DNA of 64,000 nucleotides from Emydura subglobosa (Eukaryota; Chordata; Testudines; Chelidae), in contig ML679966.1 of assembly GCA_007922225.1 (NCBI GenBank), positions 36,522,793-36,586,792 on the forward strand. The letters run 5' to 3'. Position numbers and translations under genes: made by a program. Below are positions 38,836 to 45,113 of this stretch, piece by piece; the stretch's first letter is position 1, and every line of letters begins with the position of its first letter. The notes under the pieces were generated by a model. That model had not been told where the DNA came from. It made no database searches and worked only from the letters and a program-made list of their open reading frames with translations.

Positions 38836-40902
38836 CGCGCACTATAATGCTTGTCACCTAATGAGAGTCAAACTATGACATTCCCTACATACATTTTTGT
38901 AAGCCTGCTCCTCTCTGGAATGCGTATTTTAGTATCTCATGCTTATGTGCACCACTATTGCTTCTTTTATGTTTTCTGCATTAGACGTCCAGTGCTTATC
39001 TGCTATATTTCTTCAGGCTATGATCTTGTTAGTTTTAGGCTGGATTAGCACTTGACAGAAGATTTCAAGGGAAAACCCAGATGCTGCAAGAAGTGGTCAC
39101 ACTTCTCCTTTTGAGTTATTACTTAACCAGCGCTCTAGTGCGGTGGTGCTGGACACCGCTCTGTTTAGCGGAGCTCATGTAAATCAGTATTGTTTCATTG
39201 AAGTAGGTTTTTTTTTGTCATGTGGAAATAAGACATGCCAGCAGATCAGTATTCCCACCTTTATGTGAACTACCCTAGATCTATGATTATATTAATAGTA
39301 TAATTGTATTCTAGCATTTCTTTGAGGGTGTTGAAGCTCGTGTGGCACAAGGCGTAAGAGAAGAGGAAGTAAGTTACCAACTGGCTTTCAATAAACAAGA
39401 GCTTCGTAAAGTTATAAAGGAATATCCTGGTAAGGAAGTGAAGAAAGGATTGGATAATCTCTATAAGAAGGTGGACAAACATCTTTGTGAAGAAGAAAAC
39501 TTACTTCAGGTAAAACTCAGATTTGTTATAAAGAATAATCTGAAATCTCAGGCCATGTCTATACTGACGGTGGCAAATTCGCAGCCGCCAAATCGATCTT
39601 TCTGGATCGATTGAGCGGTCATTATAGACTCGCTCAATCAATCAGAAGGTCGACTGAGTAAAACCACCCCCTCAAGAAGCATAGTGCTAGCTCGACGGGA
39701 ACAGCAGCGCAGTGTAGACAGCGCGCAGAAGGGAAGCAGAGCGGTCGACATAAGTGTAGACCAGGGCTCAGATTGTTTTAATGCCTGTACAAATGTTCTA
39801 CTACTTGTAGCCGTTAGTCTGTTTCTCTAAAATGAAGCTTTACAGGAATGAGAGAAAATGAGCATCTTGACTTGCACCAAAGGAATGCTATGTAAACTAC
39901 AGCTCTGTATTCTGTGAAGTAGTAACTTGCCATCATAACTTCTTTTGGCATGTTTGTTGTTGCATATTCCCACTTGAGGGATGCACCTTGAGCTTCAGGA
40001 CTCTTCTGAAAATCAGTGTTTGCTGGAACCCTACATGAGCCCTCTCAAAACACAATGTTTTGAGGGCTGGGTTTTGTTAAAGAGGTATTCACCTCCAGTT
40101 GCCTCCACTCCTTTTGACAAACTGAATCAACCACTAACGAGAGTTAGGACAAAACTTCCCTTGAGGGTATTCCATAATTGTCCATTATTGGGTTTCTTGC
40201 ACTCTTGAAACATCTGGTGCTGGCGAGTGTGGGATCTAGTATATCAGACCAGATGAACCACTTGTCTGGTCTGAAAATTCTTCTATTCCCATACATAGGT
40301 TTTGGCACAGAATACTACCTTCAGTTCATTATCTCTTCCAGTGCTGTGAGTGAGATTTTTAAAAGTGCTCAGTAGTGGCCTAATTCTTTTCCCAAAGTAG
40401 TAGAACTTTCATTGACTTCAGAGGGAGCAGAATTAGGGCATTGCACTGAGGATTTTGTAAAATCTCACCCTCTTATCCCATGTAACTAATTGAGCAATTT
40501 GTACTTAAACCTTGTCTCTTTTTAAAACTGACAAAACACAATTTAATATTTAATAAAAAAAAAAAAAAAAAAAAAAAAACAACCAAAAGCCTCTGTCTTT
40601 TACTTCATAGTTTTGACTGTTAGAAGTTGTGTAAATGTTTATAGAATGACTTACAGGAATTCTATATAACAAATATCTTATTTATCTGAATTCTTTGTCT
40701 CTGTTTCTGTAAAGTGTCACTTACTTTAGTTTGCTTTCCTTCTTCACAGGTTGTATGGCATTCTATGCAAGATGAGTTTATACGCCAATACAAACACTTT
40801 GAAGGCTTGATAGCCCGCTGCTATCCTGGATCAGGTGTTACCATGGAATTCACTATCCAGGACATCTTAGACTATTGCTCCAGTATTGCACAGTCTCACT
40901 AA
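152..40902 (+). CDS. EXOC1: EXOC1 (exocyst complex component 1, Sec3), 3' part of gene, 16 exons
   Basis: Exons, read from splice sites and reading frame: 152-172, 2282-2469, 4270-4497, 4660-4792, 4988-5097, 13509-13658, 16658-16763, 25374-25418, 26326-26489, 30667-30777, 33059-33135, 33728-33956, 35193-35376, 38094-38293, 39315-39509, 40750-40902. Every junction is AG/GT and the phases join into one open frame of about 764 residues ending in TAA. I recognise the protein as EXOC1: the product is nearly collinear with the 894-residue human protein from about residue 139 on. Known role of the family: Sec3 is a subunit of the octameric exocyst, which tethers secretory vesicles to the plasma membrane before SNARE fusion; its N-terminal PH-like domain binds PI(4,5)P2 and Rho-type GTPases. 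That domain is upstream of this window. Present here are the coiled-coil region (exons at 2282-4497) and the C-terminal helical-bundle (CATCHR-type) region. No frameshift or premature stop was seen. Confidence 0.96.
173..2281 (+). other. EXOC1 intron, mostly unique AT-rich sequence
   Basis: About 2.1 kb. It holds a MITE-like inverted sequence around 605-815 and a short stretch near 995-1060 rich in AATCATGA motifs that resembles a common sauropsid repeat. I see nothing recognisable in the rest. Confidence 0.6.
605..815. repeat. MITE-like element with inverted TTAGG/CCTAA ends
   Basis: Left half has GTGCCTAAGGTTGGGCTCCT followed by AAATA; the right half has TTATTTAGGTACTTAAC, an approximate reverse complement. 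A similar palindromic pattern with TAGGCACC and TTTAGGTCCC motifs occurs at 41715-41880. Probably an old non-autonomous DNA transposon family; no target duplication is visible. Confidence 0.35.
2282..2469 (+). CDS. EXOC1: EXOC1 coding exon (start of coiled-coil region)
   Basis: 188 nt after CCCTCATAAG, ending at GATGGG before GTAAGG. With the G carried over it gives 63 codons, beginning [10 protein letters not shown] and ending LQVLDG. The stretch [20 protein letters not shown] is charged and helical. It differs from human by few conservative changes (for example AVD for VVD). Phase 0 at the 3' end. Confidence 0.96.
2470..4269 (+). other. EXOC1 intron, nothing recognised
   Basis: 1.8 kb of AT-rich sequence. 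An open stretch at 3926-4168 lacks coding character and splice signals. Confidence 0.6.
4270..4497 (+). CDS. EXOC1: EXOC1 coding exon (coiled coil)
   Basis: 228 nt (76 codons, phase 0 on both sides) between CTCTGCAG and GTAAGC. Encodes the heptad-rich segment from [11 protein letters not shown] to LSEIEFLV, including [18 protein letters not shown], the predicted coiled coil of Sec3 that is thought to take part in exocyst subunit pairing. The internal ATG at 4288 is a methionine of the chain, not a start. Confidence 0.96.
4660..4792 (+). CDS. EXOC1: EXOC1 coding exon
   Basis: 133 nt between ATCTTGTAG and GTAATG, from [20 protein letters not shown] to ALRPG, ending in phase 1. Separated from the previous exon by an intron of only 162 nt and from the next by 195 nt, so three exons cluster within 830 nt. 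Confidence 0.96.
4988..5097 (+). CDS. EXOC1: EXOC1 coding exon
   Basis: 110 nt after TTTTTTAG, from the shared glycine and [19 protein letters not shown] to NNVFVQQ, then GTAACT. Phase 0 at the 3' end. Differs from human at HDMLYA (HDLLLA) and REQFARR (RELFARR). Followed by an 8.4-kb intron. Confidence 0.95.
5098..9583 (+). other. EXOC1 intron 5, left part
   Basis: Start of an 8.4-kb intron. Apart from the TIR element at 6775-7054 and simple GGT/AGT triplets at 9556-9578 I see nothing recognisable. Confidence 0.55.
6775..7054. mobile_element. Non-autonomous DNA transposon with GTCTA-type ends
   Basis: Begins AGGGCTTGTCTATGCTG and ends GCACAGTGCAGACCAGTCCTT, whose reverse complement (AAGGACTGGTCTGCACTGTGC) is an imperfect terminal inverted repeat. 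The interior contains TCAATCGAGCAGGTCTTCAC, also found in the element at 27958-28252, so the two are related. No coding sequence. hAT- or Harbinger-like; superfamily not settled. Confidence 0.55.
9584..9722 (-). repeat. Truncated interspersed repeat with perfect inverted duplication
   Basis: On the minus strand 9722 to 9643 reads as the common repeat unit (TAGCCGTGTTAGTCTGTATA, then AACAACGAGAGTTCTGTGGC, then ACTAACAAATTT). Its internal 47 nt (9643-9689) are present again as an exact reverse complement at 9584-9630, with a 12-nt spacer. The rest of the unit, present in the copy at 36859-36982, is missing. Confidence 0.8.
10239..11300. mobile_element. Foldback-type element with long inverted arms
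   Basis: The left arm (about 10239-10433) and right arm (about 11121-11300) are imperfect reverse complements over about 180 nt. Shared stretches include AAGGTTGCAAAGACAAGCA against AAGGATGCAAAGTCAAGCA, AATGCCAGAATT, and the segment reading GCCCCCTTATGCATTATGAT against GCATTATGATACAT. The interior holds MIR-like sequence and no open frame. Likely a non-autonomous DNA transposon with long TIRs. Confidence 0.65.
10590..10925 (+). repeat. MIR-like SINE remnant, interrupted
   Basis: CTGCCACAGACTTCCTGTGTGA with ATCACTTAAATTA, and further on TTTCTCTGTGCCTTAGTTTC followed by TCATCTGTAAAATGGGAATA, match the order of conserved MIR segments. About 220 nt in between, with AAGTCAATGGGAGCTGTG, are foreign to MIR. 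Confidence 0.55.
11590..12360. repeat. C/T-rich degenerate tandem repeat around an assembly gap
   Basis: About 770 nt almost purely pyrimidine on the + strand, with recurring units such as CTCCTTGCCCAGCC, CAGTCCCAGTCTC and GGCTTCTCATCC at roughly 40-60 nt spacing. Interrupted by 100 N at 12198-12297, flanked by C runs on both sides. Long open frames here are composition artefacts. Confidence 0.7.
12198..12297. other. Assembly gap (100 N)
   Basis: Exactly 100 N, the conventional placeholder for a gap of unknown size. Flanked by CCCCC on the left and C10 on the right, so a long poly-C or C/T repeat probably stopped assembly. Confidence 0.95.
12361..13139 (+). other. Intronic sequence right of the C/T tract
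   Basis: Contains the near-repeat GGCTGGAGCATGCTCCATTG and GGGGCTAGAGCATGCTCAAT, 65 nt apart, each around the palindrome GAGCATGCTC. Possibly the body of the same unclassified repeat as the C/T tract. Nothing coding. Confidence 0.4.
13140..13345 (-). repeat. MIR SINE, antisense
   Basis: On the + strand: CCATTTTACAGCTGGGCTAA, CTGAGGCACAGAGGGGAAGT, GACTTGCCAAAGGTCA, GGGAATAGAACCCAGGTCTC and GTGCTCTAGCCACTAGGTCA, in the order expected of a reversed MIR, including the tRNA-derived box B region. Confidence 0.88.
13509..13658 (+). CDS. EXOC1: EXOC1 coding exon
   Basis: 150 nt (50 codons, phase 0/0) between TTATCTAG and GTATGT, from [12 protein letters not shown] to YGKYEGLTK. One conservative change from human seen (SIELT for SVELT). 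Confidence 0.96.
14331..14796. repeat. GC-rich block between 28-bp direct repeats
   Basis: GGTTATGAGCAACATTTTGC at 14331 and GGTTATTAGCAACTTTTTGC at 14769 are direct repeats (about 24 of 28 match through GGAAC). Between them lies GC-rich sequence with a repeated CTTCTTGTGGAAAG / CTTCCTGTGGAAAG motif. Could be an old element with short direct terminal repeats or one internally duplicated; not classified. The long open frames have no recognisable domain. Confidence 0.45.
15738..15768. repeat. (TG)n microsatellite
   Basis: About 15 uninterrupted TG units. Confidence 0.95.
16658..16763 (+). CDS. EXOC1: EXOC1 coding exon upstream of the cassette
   Basis: 106 nt between CATTTAAG and GTAAGC, from [18 protein letters not shown] to TTKEGKKF, leaving in phase 1 with a single G. 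Both possible next exons (25374 and 26326) accept phase 1, so the cassette exon can be used or skipped. Confidence 0.96.
16764..18466 (+). other. EXOC1 intron 7, left part
   Basis: AT-rich sequence without recognisable repeat or coding content. Confidence 0.55.
18719..19790 (-). mobile_element. CR1 LINE, 5'-truncated, antisense
   Basis: The left end is the reversed CR1 3' end (ATCCTAGAATTTTAGAAATT, then GGCTGGAAGGGATCTCATGA). Reading leftwards on the minus strand, a reverse-transcriptase C-terminal part is seen at 19786-19600: [20 protein letters not shown] followed by AADTK. The catalytic FADD box reads FAAD, so the second position is mutated; stops and frame breaks follow. A dead insertion. 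Confidence 0.9.
22738..22987. mobile_element. hAT non-autonomous element with perfect 8-bp target duplication
   Basis: Terminal inverted repeat CAGTGTTTCTCAATT is perfect over 15 nt at both ends. It is flanked by GCATAGAG at 22730-22737 and 22988-22995, an exact 8-bp target site duplication. Both features define the hAT superfamily. 250 nt, no transposase. Inserted into the DIRS element, so younger than it. Confidence 0.95.
23155..23268 (+). pseudogene. DIRS reverse transcriptase fragment
   Basis: The frame starting at 23155 reads [20 protein letters not shown] then [12 protein letters not shown], the palm region after the first catalytic aspartate in DIRS-type RT (the D of LDLQD). Flanking frames are broken; upstream sequence at 23030-23150 carries the matching VPK-like start in other frames. 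Confidence 0.8.
23443..23472. repeat. (AAATT)n microsatellite inside DIRS
   Basis: Six AAATT units between the RT and RNase H parts of the DIRS element. Confidence 0.9.
23492..23743 (+). pseudogene. DIRS RNase H fragment
   Basis: Begins [18 protein letters not shown], where the D of TDLS is the expected first catalytic residue of RNase H. After a frame change it continues as [20 protein letters not shown], where the D of TDN is a further active-site residue. Typical of the RT-RNase H polyprotein of DIRS elements. No intact protein. Confidence 0.8.
23936..24434. mobile_element. hAT-like element with GC-rich interior (copy 1)
   Basis: Ends TAGGCATGTAAA and TTTACATCCCTA form an 11-of-12 inverted repeat. 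Flanks TTGCCAGG and TTGCCAAG are a 7-of-8 target duplication. AT-rich arms enclose about 350 nt of GC-rich sequence (24000-24355) with repeated GCTGGGCT and GGAGCCC motifs. No gene. Same termini as the copy at 51792-52134. Confidence 0.85.
24443..25373 (+). other. EXOC1 intron 7, right end
   Basis: Unique-looking AT-rich sequence up to the 45-nt cassette exon; nothing recognised. Confidence 0.55.
25374..25418 (+). CDS. EXOC1: EXOC1 45-nt cassette exon
   Basis: 45 nt between CATGCCAG and GTGAGT. Encodes the 15 residues [15 protein letters not shown] (first base from the previous exon) and leaves in phase 1. Known from human, from memory: a shorter EXOC1 isoform of 879 residues lacks 15 residues, the same length as this exon. 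It introduces a basic/acidic serine-containing linker ahead of a serine-rich segment, so it plausibly tunes a flexible, phosphorylated region; that role is inference. Confidence 0.92.
25419..26325 (+). other. EXOC1 intron 8
   Basis: 907 nt without recognisable repeats. Overlapping open stretches at 25679-26110 and 25848-26252 are longer than usual for this base composition, but show no domain and lack flanking splice signals in phase. I treat them as chance. Confidence 0.5.
26326..26489 (+). CDS. EXOC1: EXOC1 coding exon (serine-rich linker)
   Basis: 164 nt between TTTCATAG and GTAAAA, from [20 protein letters not shown] to [12 protein letters not shown]. The low-complexity serine-rich stretch [17 protein letters not shown] segment here reads [12 protein letters not shown] and is basic next to serines, a typical phosphorylated linker between the coiled-coil half and the helical bundle. 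Confidence 0.96.
27958..28252. mobile_element. GTCTACAC-type TIR element, family A copy 1
   Basis: Starts GGCCTGGTCTACACTTTCCT and ends GTGAAGATGTACCC. Contains GACTGCCGCCAAATTTC, GTAGCTTGCGTAACTTCCGT and CGCTCAATTGATC, all shared with copies 2 and 3. Flanking GTCTTT on both sides may be a decayed target duplication. Non-coding. Confidence 0.75.
28480..29330 (-). repeat. Possible LTR-type repeat, antisense
   Basis: On the minus strand there is an AATAAA signal near 28540, preceded by an A-rich interruption and by promoter-like sequence. The C/T-rich stretch 28750-29120 and the AT-rich remainder show no open frame. Boundaries and TG..CA ends could not be fixed, so this is a weak call; it may be another repeat or unique sequence. 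Confidence 0.25.
29331..30666 (+). other. EXOC1 intron 9, right part
   Basis: Nothing recognisable except ordinary AT-rich sequence. Confidence 0.5.
30667..30777 (+). CDS. EXOC1: EXOC1 coding exon
   Basis: 111 nt (37 codons, phase 0/0) between TACTTTAG and GTATGT, from [19 protein letters not shown] to [10 protein letters not shown]. The last residues differ from human (SMPGTM), a hypervariable linker. Confidence 0.96.
30778..33058 (+). other. EXOC1 intron 10
   Basis: 2.3 kb. Apart from an L2-like remnant near 32570-32680 I see nothing in it. Confidence 0.55.
32570..32680 (+). mobile_element. L2-like LINE remnant (RT palm start)
   Basis: One frame reads [20 protein letters not shown] followed by IIYYKMF and a stop, resembling the LVLLDLSAAFDTIDH block of L2-type reverse transcriptases, with the catalytic aspartate environment eroded. 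Short and old; extent uncertain. Confidence 0.5.
33059..33135 (+). CDS. EXOC1: EXOC1 coding exon (variable linker)
   Basis: 77 nt between TTTTGCAG and GTATGT, encoding [19 protein letters not shown] and PQTILSE, leaving in phase 2. This is the least conserved stretch of the gene in the window (human reads roughly AEAEDLDGGTLSRQHN), in line with a loop outside the folded core. Confidence 0.92.
33136..33727 (+). other. EXOC1 intron 11
   Basis: 592 nt, AT-rich, nothing recognised. Confidence 0.6.
33728..33956 (+). CDS. EXOC1: EXOC1 coding exon (helical bundle)
   Basis: 229 nt between TTAACAG and GTAAGT, from [19 protein letters not shown] to VKRNFDKCI. Identical or almost identical to human in my reading; start of the strongly conserved C-terminal alpha-helical bundle domain. 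Confidence 0.96.
34421..34700. mobile_element. Possible GTCTA-type TIR element in intron 12
   Basis: Starts near CAGATGTCTATCTACA and ends CCGGTGTAGACCTAGCC; an internal CGTCTACACTAGGTCTTTCC also matches the end motif. Looks like one or two overlapping decayed elements. No target duplication found. Confidence 0.4.
35008..35035. repeat. A28 homopolymer
   Basis: 28 consecutive A, about 160 nt upstream of the exon at 35193. Confidence 0.95.
35193..35376 (+). CDS. EXOC1: EXOC1 coding exon (helical bundle)
   Basis: 184 nt between AATTTAAG and GTAAGG, from [19 protein letters not shown] to IRSVFIN, leaving in phase 1. Acceptor has a weak pyrimidine tract with an A28 run about 160 nt upstream. Confidence 0.95.
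35377..36504 (+). other. EXOC1 intron 13, left part
   Basis: AT-rich, with ATATATGCAT stretches near 35905-35940. No element recognised. Confidence 0.5.
36505..36790. mobile_element. GTCTACAC-type TIR element, family A copy 2
   Basis: Reverse-complement orientation relative to copy 1. Starts GGGCACGTACACTGATGGCG and ends AAGTGTGTACTAAGCC; shares GCGGCAAATTCG, CGCTCAATTGATC, ACCACCTCCTCAA and AGAGTAACTTGCGTAACTCC with the other copies. Confidence 0.75.
36855..36982. repeat. Interspersed repeat, near full unit, with hammerhead-like core
   Basis: On the minus strand it starts CCAGAGGGGTAGCCGTATTA and continues through AGTCTGTATGCAG, AACAACGAAAGTCCTGTAGC and GACTAACAAATTTC to the end near CATCAGATG. 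On the + strand the end carries CTGATGA, a stem TGGG-TTGCAG-CCCA, then GAAA. The same unit is truncated at 9584-9722. I believe it derives from a Penelope-like or SINE family of sauropsids; the family name is not certain. Confidence 0.75.
36991..38093 (+). other. EXOC1 intron 13, right part
   Basis: Nothing recognisable. Confidence 0.5.
38094..38293 (+). CDS. EXOC1: EXOC1 coding exon (helical bundle)
   Basis: 200 nt between GCTTTTAG and GTAAGC, from [20 protein letters not shown] to LGQPLEKLN. Phase 0 at its end. Highly conserved. Confidence 0.96.
38294..39314 (+). other. EXOC1 intron 14
   Basis: Only a compound microsatellite at 38805-38840 stands out. Confidence 0.6.
38805..38840. repeat. 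Compound (TG)n(AG)n(CG)n microsatellite
   Basis: Eleven or so GT units run into GAGAGAGAGAG and then CGCGC. Confidence 0.93.
39315..39509 (+). CDS. EXOC1: EXOC1 coding exon (helical bundle)
   Basis: 195 nt (65 codons, phase 0/0) between TATTCTAG and GTAAAA, from [20 protein letters not shown] to CEEENLLQ. Lysine-rich helix [17 protein letters not shown] included. Confidence 0.96.
39551..39772. mobile_element. GTCTACAC-type TIR element, family A copy 3
   Basis: Starts CAGGCCATGTCTATACTGAC and ends AGTGTAGACCAGGGCTCAG. Ends match as imperfect inverted repeats. Interior shares GGCAAATTCG, GGATCGATTGAGCGG and ACCACCCCCTCAAGAAGC with copies 1 and 2; about 60 nt shorter than copy 2 near its right end. 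Confidence 0.78.
40555..40579. repeat. A25 homopolymer
   Basis: 25 consecutive A in the last EXOC1 intron; could be the tail of an unrecognised retroinsertion. Confidence 0.93.
40750..40902 (+). CDS. EXOC1: EXOC1 terminal coding exon
   Basis: 153 nt from CTTCACAG to the TAA at 40900-40902. Encodes [20 protein letters not shown] to [11 protein letters not shown], the exact C terminus I know from the human protein. Confidence 0.97.
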
Positions 40903-41310
40903 CATCTACAAAGGAAAATTTAACAGAAAAGTGCTTGAAAAATATCAAGTACTATCTATATGTGTCACTTGCTTTAAGATGAAATTACAAGTATATATAT
41001 ATTCTTAAATGTCTAGTCATATTTCCATCTCAGACGTATTTCAATGCAGAATGAAAAGCCTAAATAGCAGTATTGCTTTCCTACTGGATTGAAGCACTGT
41101 TTTAAAGCATTAAATTCATAAACACTTAATATTTAATTTTTCTTCCACTGATGCCATTTTTTTAAGTTTGTTACTCTTTCTTGCTAACAGCAATTACCTT
41201 TGTATATTCAGAGCACCTTGAAAGGACACTACGGTCATCTGACTTCACTAGTACTTTGCATCCTGGAAATTATGTAATCATTAAAAAGATTGTATAGAAC
41301 TGTTTTTTTT
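40903..41310 (+). other. EXOC1: EXOC1 3' UTR and likely polyadenylation region
   Basis: AT-rich sequence after the stop codon. Candidate poly(A) signals are ATTAAA at 41109-41114 and ATTAAA at 41280-41285; the second is followed by a T8 run and then a GT-rich stretch (TGTGGGTGTGG near 41340), the classic downstream element, so I favour cleavage near 41300. The real end could be further downstream. Confidence 0.45.
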
Positions 41311-42194
41311 GTTTTTTTCCCTGCCTCAAGCTGTAATATGTGGGTGTGGAGTTCATTCAATGAAAATACTAAATTCATGTTTTGAGAATTAATGTGACTA
41401 TGTGGCTGTAACTCTTCAGATCGTAAGTAAAACTAATCTTTCAAACAGTGTACCCATAAACTTTGTTCCGGGTAGTCATTAATTCTTCAGCTGTACTTTC
41501 CCACAGCAAAAAATCACACCTCTCTCAAGTCCAAAATGAGGTACCCAAGACAATGCAGAAAACAATACATATTTTTTATTTAAGCATACATTTACTTTTT
41601 TAATTGGTGTTTACTAGAGCATGACTGAACTTCAGAACAGCCATACATTAAGCAGAAAACCTGCTCTATCATATATAGCTAAAACCTTTTTTTAAATGCA
41701 TGAATTCCAAAATGTTAAGGCCAAGATTTACAAAATTGTATACCTAAAAACAAGGTTCTTAAGTTACCCAAATGGGAGCTTCTGGGTGCCAGTCACTTTG
41801 AAAATGAGGCCATTTGTTTAGGTCCCCAAGTATGGACTTAAAAACCTAACATTAGGCACCTATTTTTAAAAATCCTTAAATGTTTATACTGTAATATTAA
41901 CTTGTGCACATTGCATAAGCGTGAATACAAACAATAAGTTGTCAATAACATTACATTTATCAAGAAAAACCACTCCAAAGAAACCATCTGAACATATCCC
42001 CACTTTTGGATTCATGTAATTACATGCAGACATGGCAGGAACGTCTCCTACTCAAATTTCTAAGCCATTGGTTCCACTAAGATATTTCTTTTGTTAAAAT
42101 GTCTCTAATGCACCAACGATAAATTGCTTTCTAACCGTGATAAGCAAATAAGCTTGCATAGGATTTTTGTTCAAAGATGAATTGCACTTCAGTA
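41311..42194. other. Intergenic, EXOC1 downstream side
   Basis: Holds a MITE-like palindromic stretch at about 41715-41880 (AGGTCCCC, TTAGGCACC motifs), similar in style to 605-815. Otherwise nothing. Confidence 0.45.
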
Positions 42195-45113
42195 TTCTTT
42201 GAGTGCTTGTTAATGTCCATTTTCAATTAGGTGTGTGCACGCGCCACATGCACTACTGCTGGAAATTTTTCCCCTAGTGGTATCCATAGAGCCATCTCTA
42301 GCGCCCTCTGCAGCAGCACATGTATGTGCTAGTATGTAGAGTGGTGTGGGCCCTCCTTCCCCTCAGTTCCTTCTTAACGGCCTGTGATGGTACTGGAACA
42401 CTTTTGCTATGGTAAGCTGCTTTCAGTCTAGTGGACTTTTGTTCTTAGTGTATATAGTTTTAGTTTACAAAATGTTTGAAAAAAGTTAGGTAGAGTTTGT
42501 TTGCCCAGAGATGGGGCATGCCTTGGTCTCTGGGTTTCAAACACCGCACTTATTGCAAAAGGCCTATGCCAGTTAGGGACCTGCACCTAAGCTGTTTAAA
42601 GTCTTCAGGAAAGGCTCACATGAAGGAGAAGTGTAGGATTTGTAAAAGTTTCCAGCCCCATACCAAGAAGGACCGGGGACATTAGATTAAAGGCGCTTTT
42701 GATGGAGTCAGCATTTAGACTGGCATTGGAGCCAAGCTGGTCGGACTCGATGCTGAGTATGTTAGTTTTGGCATGGAGTGCCCCCCCAGCACTGTCATCT
42801 TTACAGCACTGATCAACATGACCAGTGCTGAAGAAGAAACCAAAGACGGCCCACACTGAATGGGGTCATACACCAGCGCTGAGGAAGGACAGAAAAGGCA
42901 TGAGAGACAAAGTGAGACCCGGAGCATCCTCCTCACCCATGTGGGTCTCGAGCTGTAACCCGGCCCCCCCGCCAACTCCTGGGAGTGGCGAGGGGCCTCG
43001 GCACCTAGTGATTCCCACCACACTGGAGGCTTTCCAAGCCACAAAAGACCTCTTGGCCATTCCAGTGCCCCCAGCGCTGTGAGATGGAAGGTCCCTGCAC
43101 TGGGACCACCTTCGTCTGCAGGATTTTCAAAGGGGAAGCCCGCAATGAGACCACTACAGCATTTCCCGATGCTGAAGCATCAGTCTCTGACCTAGCAGTC
43201 TCTAGACCCATGGTGCTGATCTGTAGAACAAGCTGTGAGCAGTCAAACTCCCAACAGTGATTGCCCGTCCCTTGGCACTGATCTATGGAGGAACAGCATC
43301 GATCCCTGGAAACTGTTGGTCTCCTGAGCCCCAGCACTGGGCTGTGGGCTCCCAGTACACAGGAGCATCCACACTCCTGCCATCGTGCAAAGGGCAGCCA
43401 GCTTTGGCACCCCCATGGTCACTGAGGAGCAATTCAGACTCAAGAGGAGGAGGTGATCCTGCCCAATGGACAGTTTGTTGCCATAGCTGCAGGCTATCCC
43501 ATGACACCCCCAAAGGGGGCATAGCGGCAAAGCCGATCGGCTGTGCCTCGGCAATTTTGGAACCTGTGAGGCTTCCCCCTGGCCATTGGTACCCAAGGAC
43601 ATTCCCTGTCCAGAGCCTTGGTGCCGCTATCGTCGACGGCCATTGGCCCAGCACCAACCCTGGACATGGAATTGGACCAGGAGGAGGGCCCTTCAGTGGG
43701 CCCGGGAGGGGCTACGCTGGGCTAGGGAAGTTGATCCTGATCCTCTGCCCTTACTAGCCTCCCCTTCCTCCTCCTCACCCGATGAAGCGGTGTTAGGACC
43801 TTCCAGCATGGTCCCACTCAACGAATTCAAGGTTCACCAAGAGCTGCTCAAGCAGGTAGCGTCGAACCAGGGCACAAGGTTGACAAGTTAAAAGAACCTG
43901 TGGATGACCTGTTTGGCATCCTGGCAGCGGTAGCCCCATCCCAGGTGGCCCTCCTGATCCATGAGAGCATGGTAAAACTTGTAAAGACCCTGTCGCACCC
44001 CTCCCCAGGGCCATTGGTAGTAACAGCAGCCAACAAAAGGGACAGGTGAGTTCCACCCTGAAAAATAGACACGAAAAAGCTGGACCTTTTTTGGATGAAA
44101 AGTTTATTCGATGGCAAACCTGCATATATCCAACCAATAGGTCCTGCTAGACGGATTTTAATATCTGGCAGTCATCGGAGAAATTTTTGGACTCCCTGCC
44201 ATAATCTTCCAGACACGAATTTTGAGGCGCTCGTGGAGGAAGGAAAAGCGGTAGGCAGGGCTTCCCTTCAAGTATCCTCAGACATGGTGGACTCTGGCCA
44301 GAAACATCTGTGGTAAAGGGCATGGTGGCTCCAATCGTCGGGCCTCTCGGTGGAGGTCCAACAGTCCATCCAGCATCTCCCTTTCGATGGAACAGCCCTG
44401 TTCTCTGACCAGATGGATTCTAGGCTGCATGGGCTGAAGGAATCCAGGGCTATTTTACATTCCCTGATCTGTACACTCCATCATCCGCCAGAAGGCACTT
44501 CAAGCCCCAGCAACCACAGAGGTTTGGGGGCCAACCTAGAGGGGACCCCTACAGGAGGAAAAATAGGGGATATAAAAGATGCCAGGGCCAATTCCAGGCA
44601 GGGGCCCCTCAAGTGGGCTTGAGCCATTACCACCTGGGGTGGGAGGAAACAGGTCACCCTTGGACGCACCTTCAAAAAGTCTATCAGCCATTTCCCAGGA
44701 TCCAGCTCCTTATTGTTTTCAGATCTCCTCACTCCTTTACTCCTGGCCTAGGCTACTATAACATTGGACTGTTGGGTACTGAACACAGTAGTAACTGGGT
44801 ATCCCCTCCAGTTTACCTCACTCACCTTCCCAGTTCCTTTTCAGGGACCCTTCTCACAAGCAACTCCTCACCCAGGCAGTACAAGCCCTCTTGCAGGTGG
44901 GAGCTGTGGAAAATGTTCCTGGAGAATTTAGGGGGAAAGGATTTTATTCCCACTACTTTCTAACCCCAAAGGCAAAAGGAGGTCTGAGACCCATCCTGGA
45001 CCTGCGAGGTCTCAGCAAACACCTGAAGAAGTTGAAGTTTCACATGGTGTCCCTAGCCTCCATCATCCCCTCTCTGGATCCAGGCGATTACTATGCAGCC
45101 CTTGATTTAAGAT
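42195..45113 (+). mobile_element. DIRS-type retrotransposon, 3'-truncated (copy A)
   Basis: Starts TTTGAGTGCTTGTTAATGTC and a GC-rich 5' terminal region with TATA-like and CCCCTCAGTTCCTTC motifs. Then a gag region with a zinc-finger-like segment (about 42497-42690), the serine-rich conserved gag motif SPSSSSPDEAV (about 43755-43790), LPFDGTALFSDQMDSRLHGL (about 44370-44430) and an RT start (44891-45113). The element stops inside RT just after YYAALDL, where the next copy begins. Frames are broken in several places. Confidence 0.87.
44891..45113 (+). pseudogene. DIRS reverse transcriptase N-terminal fragment
   Basis: Reads HYFLTPKAKGGLRPILDLRG followed by LSKHLKKLKFHMVSLASIIP and DPGDYYAALDL, the fingers region and first palm motif of DIRS-type RT; D of AALDL is the first catalytic aspartate. 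Truncated before the catalytic DD motif. Confidence 0.85.
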
